A DNA stretch of 64,000 nt, taken from the NCBI GenBank assembly GCA_005798905.1, contig SYIK01000005.1, forward strand, positions 1 to 64,000, written 5' to 3'. The notes below the pieces were generated by a model. That model was given only the letters and a program-made list of their open reading frames with translations. It did no database searches and was not told the origin of the DNA. Position numbers and translations under genes: made by a program. Source of the DNA: Bacteroidota bacterium. GTDB taxonomy: Bacteria; Bacteroidota; Bacteroidia; Chitinophagales; Chitinophagaceae. Positions 27,484-35,271 of this stretch are shown one piece after another (positions within the stretch are counted from its first letter, which is position 1; each line of letters starts with the position of its first letter).

Positions 27484-28509
27484 TTATTGAAATAATTCAG
27501 CATGGGGAATTATGCCAAGTCCGTCTAAATTCGAGTATTCGATTTTTCCATTATTATAATTAATTCCGCTTGCTAAATCTTCCGCCAATAACAAAGGTCC
27601 ATCCATATCTACATAATCAAGCAATGGAAGCAAATGCGCAATGGCTGCCGATCCAATTGTACTTTCATTCATACACCCCATCATTACTTTCAAATCGAGC
27701 GATTTTGCTTTTGCAATCATTCGAAGTGCTGGAGTAATACCGCTGCATTTTGTAAGCTTAATGTTTATGCCATGAAAAACTTCTTTGCATTTTTCAATAT
27801 CTTTTTCATCCACACAACTTTCATCTGCAAAAAGTGGCAATGTTGATTTTTGAAAAAGTATTTTCATTTCATCCCAATTTTCTTTTGCAAGTGGTTGTTC
27901 AATTAACTCCACTCCTAATTCTTTCAACATTGGAATTTTAAGTAATGCTTCTTCCAAAGTCCATCCTCCATTCGCATCTACGCGAAATACTGCATCGGTA
28001 TTTTGTCGAAGTGTTTTAATAATTTCTACATCATTTTCCATTCCCACTTTTATTTTATAAATCGGAAGTGGTTTTTCTTTCATCTTAGCAAGCATTATTT
28101 CCACACTATCAATTCCAATTGTGTAGTCGGTAATTGGATTTTTTTGAATATCTAAATTCAAAAGTTCATACAATTTTTTTCTTTTTAATTTTCCATACAA
28201 ATCCCAAGCAGCTATATCAAGCGCACAAACCAAAAAGTTATTTTTGGGAAAAAGATGATGCAAATAATGCCAATAACGCTCAGGTTCCGTGAAAGCAAAT
28301 TTTTCTACAAACATTTTTTTTGCATTCAAATCGGAAAGCATTTGCTCTAGTGAAATATTATAATATGTGATTGCCGGTGCTTCTCCATATCCTTTAATGC
28401 CGAAATAATCTAACTCAACGACTAAAGTTGGTTGGTGTGTTTTTGACGCTTTTGAAATTATAAACGGATATCGAAAAGGAAGATTAAAGGAAAAACTTCG
28501 TAATTTCAT
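27484..28509 (-). CDS. dipeptide epimerase of the enolase superfamily
   Basis: About 341 residues from the ATG at 28509 (M-K-L-R-S-F-S-F); the ATG at 28524 adds five residues. The capping domain is followed by a TIM barrel with the muconate-lactonising subgroup residues: a YKIKVGM lysine strand, the metal ligands in RVDANGGW, IEQPL and FADESC, and a second catalytic lysine in KLTKCSG. The DMDGPLLL tail is typical of L-Ala-D/L-Glu epimerases, which recycle murein peptides. Substrate is inferred from family. It may share a transcript with the UbiD-family gene 65 bp downstream. Confidence 0.9.
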   Translation of the reverse strand: MKLRSFSFNLPFRYPFIISKASKTHQPTLVVELDYFGIKGYGEAPAITYYNISLEQMLSDLNAKKMFVEKFAFTEPERYWHYLHHLFPKNNFLVCALDIAAWDLYGKLKRKKLYELLNLDIQKNPITDYTIGIDSVEIMLAKMKEKPLPIYKIKVGMENDVEIIKTLRQNTDAVFRVDANGGWTLEEALLKIPMLKELGVELIEQPLAKENWDEMKILFQKSTLPLFADESCVDEKDIEKCKEVFHGINIKLTKCSGITPALRMIAKAKSLDLKVMMGCMNESTIGSAAIAHLLPLLDYVDMDGPLLLAEDLASGINYNNGKIEYSNLDGLGIIPHAELFQ

Positions 28510-28558
28510 TACACAAATTTGCAAATAAAATTTTGATTATAAGTTTATCCAACTTCAC

Positions 28559-28566
28559 TAAATTTG
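28559..28566 (+). promoter_or_regulatory. promoter -7 motif for a small membrane-protein gene
   Basis: TAAATTTG matches TAnnTTTG; a TTTG lies at 28532-28535, slightly further upstream than usual. The start would be near 28572. Confidence 0.45.
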
Positions 28567-28635
28567 CACCACAAATTTTTTATTTATTGCTAAGCAACTT
28601 TAAAAAGTATGTTTCTGCACAAATTGATTAAAAAA

Positions 28636-28791
28636 ATGACACAAGAAAAAAAAGTTACAAATTTATATTGGGTTGGTTTTTTTGTTTCTACTGCTATTTT
28701 AGGTTGGATGATTTATTCACATAACGAATGGCTTACTTTAATGCTTCCTTTCGTTACTACTTTTTTTGTAAAAGCAATGAAGATTATTTAA
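28636..28791 (+). CDS. small single-gene membrane protein, unknown
   Basis: A 51-residue protein from the ATG at 28636; an earlier ATG at 28609 would add nine lysine-containing residues. It has a short charged head (M-T-Q-E-K-K-V) and two hydrophobic stretches, about residues 11-24 and 31-45, fitting two membrane helices or a hairpin. No family recognised. The gene is believable because it has its own TAAATTTG promoter motif and is closed by a 10-bp-stem terminator. Confidence 0.55.
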   Translation: MTQEKKVTNLYWVGFFVSTAILGWMIYSHNEWLTLMLPFVTTFFVKAMKII

Positions 28792-28810
28792 GTCAAATTG
28801 TTTGCAAAAA

Positions 28811-28837
28811 AAAATCACCCAATTAAAGGGTGATTTT
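28811..28837. terminator. bidirectional hairpin terminator
   Basis: Stem AAAATCACCC/GGGTGATTTT (10 bp) with a 7-nt loop between the small membrane-protein gene and the convergent dnaK, flanked by A and T tracts. Confidence 0.85.
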
Positions 28838-28856
28838 CTGTTTTAATTACTACTTT

Positions 28857-30767
28857 TTATTTCACTTCTTCAAACGGAACATCTTGAACATTCTCTGAAG
28901 CGTTTGCTCCTTCTGATTGTTTTTGATCTGCTCCATCGTTTGGTGCTTGTTGGCCGTTTGCTTGTTGTGTAGCATTATACATATCTTGACTTGCTGCGGT
29001 CCAAGCTGCATTTAATTCTTCAGTTGCCGAACCAATTGCTGCTAAATCGTGCGTTTTGTGAACTTCTTTTAATTTAGTTAAAGCCGTTTCAATTACTGCT
29101 TTCTTTTCAGCAGGAATTTTTTCGCCGTATTCTTTCAATTGTTTTTCAGTTTGAAAAATTAAACTGTCGGCAGCATTTAATTTTTCTATTTTTTCACGTT
29201 CAACCTTATCTCCTTCTTCGTTTACTTTTGCATCATTCTTCATTTTTTCAATCTCCTCTTTTGTTAATCCACTTCCGGCTTCAATTCTAATTTTTTGTTC
29301 TTTGCCCGTTCCTTTATCTTTTGCAGTAACATGCAAAATTCCGTTTGCATCAATATCAAAAATTACTTCAATTTGAGGAACACCTCGCGGTGCAGATGGA
29401 ATTCCATCTAAATTAAAAACACCAAGGCTTTTATTATCTTTTGATAAACTGCGCTCTCCCTGAATAACATGTATTTGAACTCCAGGTTGATTATCGGCCG
29501 CAGTAGAAAAAACTTCAGATTTTTTTGTTGGAATCGTTGTATTGCTTGGAATTAACGGAGTCATTACACCACCCAAAGTTTCAATTCCAAGAGAAAGTGG
29601 CGTTACATCTAAAAGTAAAACATCTTTTACTTCACCTGTTAATACTGCTCCTTGAATTCCTGCGCCAATTGCAACAACTTCGTCCGGATTAACGCTCTTA
29701 TTTGGTTTTTTACCAAAAAACTTCTCAACAATTTCTTGCACTTTTGGAATACGGGTGGAACCGCCAACTAAAATTATTTCATCAATTTGGCTTGTACTCA
29801 TTCCTGCATCTTTTAGTGCTTGCTCACATGGTTTCAAGCAACGAGCAAGTAAATTATCGGCTAATTGTTCGAATTTGGCACGCGATATTTTCTTTACCAA
29901 ATGCTTTGGAACGCCGTCAATTGCAGTAATATAAGGTAGATTAATCTCAGTTTCTGACGAAGTACTAAGTTCAATTTTTGCTTTTTCCGATGCTTCTTTT
30001 AAACGTTGTAATGCCATCGGATCTTTGCGTAAATCGATTCCTTCTTCGTTTTTAAATTCCAATGCGAGCCAATCCATTACAACTTTATCAAAATCGTCTC
30101 CACCAAGATGGGTATCTCCATTTGTACTTTTAACTTCAAATACACCATCACCCAATTCAAGAATTGAAATATCGAATGTACCACCGCCCAAGTCGAAAAC
30201 TGCAATCACTTGATCGTGTTTCCCTTTATCCAATCCATAAGCCAATGCAGCTGCGGTTGGTTCGTTTACAATTCTGCGAACATTTAATCCTGCAATTTCC
30301 CCAGCTTCTTTCGTTGCTTGGCGTTGAGCATCATTAAAATAAGCAGGAACGGTAATAACGGCTTCGTTTACTTCATGTCCCAAATAATCTTCAGCAGTTT
30401 TTTTCATTTTTTGAAGAATCATTGCACTTAGCTCTTGTGGCGTGTACGGTCTACCATCAATGTCAATTCTAAGTGTATTATTGTCACCTTTTACAACTTT
30501 ATAACTCCAGTGGGTTAATTCCTCAGTTACTTCATCATGACGGCGACCCATAAATCGTTTAACACTCATAATAGTGTTTTGAGGATTTGTGATGGATTGT
30601 CTTTTTGCTGGATCACCAACTTTGCGCTCTCCATTTTTTAAAAATGCAACAATGGAGGGGGTTGTGCGACGACCTTCATCATTTGCAATTACAACAGGTT
30701 CTCCTCCTTCCATAACGGAAACACAGCTGTTGGTTGTTCCAAGATCTATTCCAATAATCTTTGCCAT
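28857..30767 (-). CDS. dnaK: chaperone DnaK (Hsp70)
   Basis: A 636-residue Hsp70. The ATPase domain begins [19 protein letters not shown] and has [18 protein letters not shown] and [13 protein letters not shown]; the substrate domain includes [18 protein letters not shown]. The tail ends in an acidic, low-complexity stretch with VPFEEVK. It folds client proteins with DnaJ and GrpE, which are not adjacent here. No CIRCE operator is visible in the 88-bp upstream gap, though a TGCCAT/ATGGCA pair is. Terminated by the hairpin at 28811-28837. Confidence 0.98.
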   Translation of the reverse strand: MAKIIGIDLGTTNSCVSVMEGGEPVVIANDEGRRTTPSIVAFLKNGERKVGDPAKRQSITNPQNTIMSVKRFMGRRHDEVTEELTHWSYKVVKGDNNTLRIDIDGRPYTPQELSAMILQKMKKTAEDYLGHEVNEAVITVPAYFNDAQRQATKEAGEIAGLNVRRIVNEPTAAALAYGLDKGKHDQVIAVFDLGGGTFDISILELGDGVFEVKSTNGDTHLGGDDFDKVVMDWLALEFKNEEGIDLRKDPMALQRLKEASEKAKIELSTSSETEINLPYITAIDGVPKHLVKKISRAKFEQLADNLLARCLKPCEQALKDAGMSTSQIDEIILVGGSTRIPKVQEIVEKFFGKKPNKSVNPDEVVAIGAGIQGAVLTGEVKDVLLLDVTPLSLGIETLGGVMTPLIPSNTTIPTKKSEVFSTAADNQPGVQIHVIQGERSLSKDNKSLGVFNLDGIPSAPRGVPQIEVIFDIDANGILHVTAKDKGTGKEQKIRIEAGSGLTKEEIEKMKNDAKVNEEGDKVEREKIEKLNAADSLIFQTEKQLKEYGEKIPAEKKAVIETALTKLKEVHKTHDLAAIGSATEELNAAWTAASQDMYNATQQANGQQAPNDGADQKQSEGANASENVQDVPFEEVK

Positions 30768-30855
30768 AAATTATTTTTTTAATTTTAATAAAATAGAGTT
30801 TGCAATCTTAATGCCATCTACTGCACTGGTGAAAAAATGGCAGAAAATGATACGT

Positions 30856-31356
30856 TTAAGCGACAGATTTACTAAAGGCAAACTTTTTTTGTGCCAAATA
30901 GCTAAAAGCTACAACAATAACTGTAGTTACTAATTTGGAAGGAAGCGGCCACCAATGGAAGTTTTCTACAAATATTTTTAAGAAAAAATAATTTAACAAA
31001 ATGCAAATAAAAACAACTGTGAGATATTTAGCCAACTGAATTCGTTTTTTCATTCCTGATGATTCTGGAAAAACGATGTAACGAGAAAGTAAAAAACCGG
31101 AAATAAAAGTTATCGGGAAAGTGATTAAAAATGCAGCAATATGCGGACTGACTGCAAAGTTTTGAATTTGAAGAATTTCTTTTTTAAAAATGAAATTGTA
31201 AGCTATAAAATAAAGGAAAATGTCAAACAGTAAATTTGTACCTCCGCAGGAGGCATACCGAAATGTTTGTTTATCCATCCACTTTTTAAACAATGGGTAG
31301 AAAAAATCAATACATTTTAGAAGAATGTCTTTAACGCTTAATAAAATTTCTTTCAC
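30856..31356 (-). CDS. GtrA-family membrane protein
   Basis: About 166 residues with four membrane helices, the GtrA fold (RYASCGGTNLLFDIFLYF near the start, then FLITFPITFISGFLLSRYIVF). GtrA proteins are thought to flip or help move lipid-linked sugars used to modify surface polysaccharides. The start is uncertain: the frame is open to an ATG at 31494, inside argS. I chose GTG at 31356 because homologues begin a short way before an F-F-Y-P-x-F-K-K segment; ATG at 31278 would cut off that segment. Upstream it is divergent from argS, and it precedes dnaK on the same strand. Confidence 0.78.
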   Translation of the reverse strand: MKEILLSVKDILLKCIDFFYPLFKKWMDKQTFRYASCGGTNLLFDIFLYFIAYNFIFKKEILQIQNFAVSPHIAAFLITFPITFISGFLLSRYIVFPESSGMKKRIQLAKYLTVVFICILLNYFFLKIFVENFHWWPLPSKLVTTVIVVAFSYLAQKKFAFSKSVA

Positions 31357-31451
31357 CGGTTTGCAAAGATAAGTTTTGAACACAGCAGAATAGAAAAAGC
31401 TATTTTCGCAAATTAAATATAGAATTGATAATTGAAATAAAATAGCCAAGA

Positions 31452-33227
31452 ATGAATGTTGCAGATCAAATTCAGCAAATAGCAAAACAAACAATTGAAG
31501 AACTTTTCGGGATTCAACTTGAAAATAAAAATGTATTAATTAGTGCAACAAAACCCGAATTTGTTGGCGATTATACACTTGTGCTTTTTTCATTTGTAAA
31601 ACAATTAAAAAAATCGCCCGAACTTCTTGGAAATGAAATTGGCAATCATTTACTAAAAAATCATTCGCATTTATTTGCTTCATTTAATGTTATCAGCGGT
31701 TTTTTAAATCTTCAATTGAATGATAGTTTTTGGATAGAATTTTTAAATAAAAATTATAACAACTCCAATTACGGCAAAAAACCATTGAATGGAAAAAAGG
31801 TATTGGTTGAATATTCTTCTCCCAATACAAACAAACCACTTCATCTTGGACATTTGCGAAACAATTTTTTAGGTTGGAGTATTGCCGAAATTTTAAAAGC
31901 AAATGGATACGACGTAGTAAAAACATGTATTGTAAACGATCGCGGAATTCATATTTGCAAAAGCATGTTGGCTTGGCAATTATTTGCAAATGGAGAAACA
32001 CCACAAAGTTCAGGAATGAAAGGCGACCATTTTGTGGGAGCGTATTATGTAAAATATAATGATGAATTCAAACGCCAAGTGGAACAATTAATTTCCGGAG
32101 GAAAGAAAAAAGAAGAAGCAGAAAAAGAAGCTCCAATTTTGTTGGCCACTCAGCAAATGCTTTTGGATTGGGAAGCCGGAAAGCCAGCTATTATTGAGTT
32201 GTGGAAAAATATGAATGGTTGGGTTTATGATGGATTTGAAAAAACATACAACACAATTGGTAGTGATTTTCAAAAAACATATTACGAAAGTGAAACTTAT
32301 TTGCTTGGTAAAAACATTGTAAAAAATGGAATTGAAAAAGAGATTTTTTCAAAAAAAGAAGATGGAAGTATTTGGATTGATTTGACTGATGAAGGACTTG
32401 ATGAAAAATTGGTGATGCGAAAAGATGGCACATCAGTTTATATAACACAAGATATTGGTTTGGCTGAGCAAAAATTTAAAGAATATAAAGCTGATGAAAG
32501 TATTTATGTTGTCGGTGATGAACAGAATTATCATTTCAAAGTATTAAAATTAATTGCACAAAAATTAAAGCTACCTGGTGCAAATGGAATTTATCATTTA
32601 AGTTATGGGATGGTGGAATTACCAACAGGAAGAATGAAAAGTAGAGAAGGAACTGTTGTGGATGCAGATGATTTGGTGAAAGAAATGATTGCAATTGCGG
32701 CAAAGCACACAGAAGAATTGGGGAAAGTAAAAGATTTTTCTACGGATGAATTGAATGAATTATTTAATACAATTGGACTTGGCGCTCTTAAATTTTTCTT
32801 GCTTCGAGTGGATCCAAAAAAGAAAATGGTATTCAATCCGGAAGAGTCAATTGATTTTCACGGATTCACTGGTCCTTTTATACAATATACCCATGCTCGT
32901 ATTAAATCAATTTTGAAAAAAGGGAATATTGAAAATTCTAACTTGGATAATTTGAAAATTTCTGGAAGTGAAAAATCATTAATTTTAAAATTAGAACAGT
33001 ATAGCACAATATTGGAGGAAGCAGCAAAAGAACACAATCCTTCTTTGCTTGCTATTTATACTTTTGAAATTGCAAAAGCATTTAATACTTTTTATTCAGA
33101 ACATTCAGTATTAAGTGCCGAAACCGAAGATGCAAAACAATTCAGACTTAAACTTTGTACTATGACCTCCATAGTAATTTCTTCTGCTACAAAATTGTTA
33201 GGAATGAAAGTGCCAGACAGAATGTAA
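31452..33227 (+). CDS. argS: arginyl-tRNA synthetase
   Basis: A 591-residue class I synthetase charging tRNA-Arg. The HIGH-type motif is HLGH at 131-134 in NTNKPLHLGHLRNN. The KMSKS loop is replaced by MKSREGTVV, as is normal in ArgRS. The N-terminal additional domain (residues 1-100) and the C-terminal DALR anticodon domain (FIQYTHARIKSILKK onward) are both present. The stop is one base from the end of the convergent hypothetical gene. Confidence 0.97.
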   Translation: MNVADQIQQIAKQTIEELFGIQLENKNVLISATKPEFVGDYTLVLFSFVKQLKKSPELLGNEIGNHLLKNHSHLFASFNVISGFLNLQLNDSFWIEFLNKNYNNSNYGKKPLNGKKVLVEYSSPNTNKPLHLGHLRNNFLGWSIAEILKANGYDVVKTCIVNDRGIHICKSMLAWQLFANGETPQSSGMKGDHFVGAYYVKYNDEFKRQVEQLISGGKKKEEAEKEAPILLATQQMLLDWEAGKPAIIELWKNMNGWVYDGFEKTYNTIGSDFQKTYYESETYLLGKNIVKNGIEKEIFSKKEDGSIWIDLTDEGLDEKLVMRKDGTSVYITQDIGLAEQKFKEYKADESIYVVGDEQNYHFKVLKLIAQKLKLPGANGIYHLSYGMVELPTGRMKSREGTVVDADDLVKEMIAIAAKHTEELGKVKDFSTDELNELFNTIGLGALKFFLLRVDPKKKMVFNPEESIDFHGFTGPFIQYTHARIKSILKKGNIENSNLDNLKISGSEKSLILKLEQYSTILEEAAKEHNPSLLAIYTFEIAKAFNTFYSEHSVLSAETEDAKQFRLKLCTMTSIVISSATKLLGMKVPDRM

Positions 33228-33228
33228 T

Positions 33229-34071
33229 TTATTTTAAAAAAGTGATTTCTGTTGAAAGATGAGGATAGCCGCTAAAATTTTCAAAATATGTCTTCATAGG
33301 GTATTTGTACAATTCGTTTTTCCTACCTTGATAGTATATCTGAGTTTCTTCTCTTTTGAATTTGCTTAATAGCATTGCAGTAGAAATTAAATCTTTATTG
33401 CTTGCATGAACTGAAACAGAAATTAGGAATGAATTTTCAACATCAAGGTTCTTATTTAGACCATTAAGTACATCTACTAAGTTCGCTTTACTATCAAGTA
33501 CAGTAATTCTATTTGAAAAAAAAGGTTCACTATTTAATGCATCAACTTTATTGTTATAAAGTTTGAATTCTAAAGTATCATTTGGCATAAGATTTTTAAA
33601 GCATAATTTAAAACTTTTTAGTTTTGAAGTACCTTCTGGAAGTTTTATTGTAAAATGCCAAACAAAGTTAGATGATAAACTAAAAAATAGTCTCATGCCT
33701 TTTTTAGTTTTTAAGTCAGAATTACTGAATTCCTCTAACTTTTTAATCACAACTGTCTCCAATAATTTATAGTTTGGTAATAATTTTATTAAATTAAACG
33801 CTTTCAAATTTTTCGATAAAACTGTAGTGTCAAAATAGCCAACATGAGAGATAGTAAGTTTTGTAAATTTAGAAGTATCTACAATGAAATTTTTAGTTTT
33901 TTGAAGTTCCTCACTTTTATAAAGCGAAGAATCTGTTTCATAAACAAGTGTAAATTCCACATCTTCGTTTATCTCTTGATTTGTGATAGTAACTAATACC
34001 TGCCCCCAAGACGTGACAGTAACAATTATGAAAAGTAAAATTGAAATAATTCCTTTGGTCATAGTTTTCAT
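33229..34071 (-). CDS. secreted protein of unknown function with carboxypeptidase-regulatory-like domain
   Basis: About 280 residues from the ATG at 34071; the frame is open to an ATG at 34095 that lies inside a hairpin. A signal peptide (about residues 4-24, ending SWG-Q) is clear. Residues about 25-110 look like a carboxypeptidase-regulatory/CNA-type beta sandwich of surface proteins (QVLVTITNQEINEDVEF, then VGYFDTTVLS and KLLETVVIKKL). The C-terminal part (about 125-270) is beta-rich with F-x-L-x-F-K patterns; no family recognised. A perfect 11-bp inverted repeat abuts its start, and a short cysteine-rich frame precedes it. Confidence 0.7.
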   Translation of the reverse strand: MKTMTKGIISILLFIIVTVTSWGQVLVTITNQEINEDVEFTLVYETDSSLYKSEELQKTKNFIVDTSKFTKLTISHVGYFDTTVLSKNLKAFNLIKLLPNYKLLETVVIKKLEEFSNSDLKTKKGMRLFFSLSSNFVWHFTIKLPEGTSKLKSFKLCFKNLMPNDTLEFKLYNNKVDALNSEPFFSNRITVLDSKANLVDVLNGLNKNLDVENSFLISVSVHASNKDLISTAMLLSKFKREETQIYYQGRKNELYKYPMKTYFENFSGYPHLSTEITFLK

Positions 34072-34072
34072 A

Positions 34073-34104
34073 AACGAAGAGATAGTATAAACCATCTCTT
34101 CGTT
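34073..34104. repeat. perfect 11-bp inverted repeat next to a start codon
   Basis: AACGAAGAGAT and its exact complement ATCTCTTCGTT are separated by 10 nt. The lower edge is one base from the ATG at 34071, so in mRNA the hairpin would cover the ribosome-binding region. There is no U tract, so a plain terminator is unlikely. Confidence 0.75.
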
Positions 34105-34113
34105 ACATTTTGG

Positions 34114-34254
34114 TTAGCATGGGTATGTTTCCCAATCTCCATAAAAAGGAATCCAGAAAATATAGGTAACTTTTCGACATTCTTTTGAACAATCACCATT
34201 CGGCCAATTTGTTTCGGACATACATTGAAGTTCACTACCAAACATTGGTTTCAT
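34114..34254 (-). CDS. short cysteine-rich peptide, NVEALA-like, possibly frameshifted
   Basis: From the ATG at 34254 the frame gives 46 residues with Cys at 11, 22, 26 and 46 and a C-terminal aromatic stretch. The same frame is open upstream to 34347 without an ATG, and includes a C-V-S-L-L-S-F-I-E-V-E-N-S-G-N segment that resembles the S-D-L-A-L-x-N-V-E-A-L of small NVEALA peptides in Bacteroidota. In another frame an ATG at 34337 encodes MKKKIKLILLKRV and stops, so a leader may be lost by frameshift. Family identity is tentative. The gene lies 10 bp from the hairpin in front of the unknown secreted-protein gene. Confidence 0.4.
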   Translation of the reverse strand: MKPMFGSELQCMSETNWPNGDCSKECRKVTYIFWIPFYGDWETYPC

Positions 34255-34429
34255 GTTATTTCCAGAATTTTCTACTTCGATAAATGACAACAAACTTACA
34301 CACGTTTTAGCAATATAAGTTTGATTTTCTTTTTCATAAATATTGGTTTAATTTGGTTAAAAAAAATGATAACAATTGTAATTTAGTACAATTATTTCAT
34401 AATACAATTTATTTAACAAAAAATCTCTT

Positions 34430-34437
34430 TAACTTTG
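34430..34437 (+). promoter_or_regulatory. promoter -7 motif for the metal cluster's first gene
   Basis: TAACTTTG, a perfect TAnnTTTG element; the transcript would start near 34443, about 9 nt before the ATG at 34452. The -33 element is poor (TTTA). This is the likely main promoter of the HYC_CC_PP gene. Confidence 0.5.
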
Positions 34438-34451
34438 ATTTCGCTTTGAAA

Positions 34452-34847
34452 ATGAAAAAGTTAATTGTTGCCATATTAGCATTCTTGTATATCAGTACTT
34501 CTATTGGAGCAACTGTGTCTTTTCATTATTGCATGGGTAAATTTGTTGGTTGGCAAATGGGAATAGATAATTCAAAGGAATGCGATAAATGTGGGATGGA
34601 AGAAAAAGAAGCTAAAGATGTAGGGTGCTGCAACGAAGATTATAAATTAATCAAAACTGATTCGGATCAAAAAAACACTACTTCTTTCCAACTTCAAAAT
34701 CAATTTTCAGAACTAACTTATATTGTCTATTCCGAAATTTCAATTCATCCCTTTTTTACATCAAGTGTAAAAAGAATTACAAACCACACTCCTTTTCGAG
34801 CTTGTTCCTTGCCGGTTTATTTACAAAACCGAACTTTTTTAATTTAG
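34452..34847 (+). CDS. HYC_CC_PP-family protein, metal cluster
   Basis: A 131-residue protein with a signal peptide or membrane anchor (M-K-K-L-I-V-A-I-L-A-F-L-Y-I-S-T-S-I-G). The start is ATG 34452; the longer frame from 34353 would run through the promoter. The defining features are present: HYC in SFHYCMG (residues 22-28), a cysteine cluster ECDKCG (about 42-47), the CC pair in VGCCNED (57-63), and a degenerate P-rich end. The residues could bind soft metals. Function is unknown, but the family is found near copper or heavy-metal genes, and here it heads such a cluster. Confidence 0.85.
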   Translation: MKKLIVAILAFLYISTSIGATVSFHYCMGKFVGWQMGIDNSKECDKCGMEEKEAKDVGCCNEDYKLIKTDSDQKNTTSFQLQNQFSELTYIVYSEISIHPFFTSSVKRITNHTPFRACSLPVYLQNRTFLI

Positions 34848-34894
34848 ACTAATTTTTTAGAAAGTTTACTTGGCTATAGAATTGCCGAGTATTT

Positions 34895-34917
34895 GACATT
34901 TTACAATGTCTGTAAAA
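34895..34917. promoter_or_regulatory. overlapping inverted repeats, candidate operator
   Basis: Two overlapping inverted repeats: GACATT-ttac-AATGTC (34895-34910) and TTTTACA-atgtc-TGTAAAA (34899-34917). They lie 35-55 bp before the metal-binding-domain gene. A metal-responsive repressor site is possible; TACA/TGTA half-sites are reminiscent of CopY-type operators, but the spacing differs. It could also stop transcription from the gene before. Confidence 0.4.
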
Positions 34918-34950
34918 ATTATATACTCTAATTATTAAAATAAATTTAAA

Positions 34951-35259
34951 ATGAAAACAATTAAAATTCTAATGTTCACTGTGGCAACTTTACTTTCTGT
35001 TTCTTTATTTGGTCAAGAAAGCACAAAACAAAAAACAGAAAAACCAACATACAGTTGTCCAATGAAATGTGAAAAAGAAAAAACCTACAAAAAAGCAGGT
35101 AAATGCCCGGTTTGCAGAATGGCATTGAAAGAGAAAAAAACAATTGCTTTTGCTTGTCCAATGAAATGTGAAGGAGAAAAAACATACTATAAAGAAAGTA
35201 AATGCCCTCAATGTGGAATGAAATTGAAAGAAGTCAATTTTTCTAATTCAACGCATTAA
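34951..35259 (+). CDS. secreted protein with two heavy-metal-binding domains
   Basis: 102 residues: a signal peptide (1-21, ending SLFG-Q) and two near-identical metal-binding modules, each with pattern C-P-M-K-C...K-C-P-x-C-x-M. Module one has Cys36, Met38, Cys40, Cys52, Cys55 and Met57; module two has Cys69, Met71, Cys73, Cys85, Cys88 and Met90. This is the domain often fused to the N-terminus of CusB-type adaptors or P-type ATPases, and both adaptors in this cluster carry one copy. It likely acts as a periplasmic metal chaperone that hands Cu+ or another soft metal to the pump. It is 12 bp upstream of the pump gene. Confidence 0.88.
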   Translation: MKTIKILMFTVATLLSVSLFGQESTKQKTEKPTYSCPMKCEKEKTYKKAGKCPVCRMALKEKKTIAFACPMKCEGEKTYYKESKCPQCGMKLKEVNFSNSTH

Positions 35260-35271
35260 TTAGAATTTATC

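Noticed and set aside
30768-30855. TGCCAT/ATGGCA pair upstream of dnaK considered as a heat-shock operator
   Set aside because: It does not match CIRCE and has a 19-nt loop; it could as well be a weak end of the upstream gtrA transcript.
34976-35211. Two minus-strand frames opposite the metal-binding protein
   Set aside because: The plus frame has perfect repeated metal-binding motifs and a signal peptide; the antisense frames are Phe-rich mirrors of Lys-rich codons.
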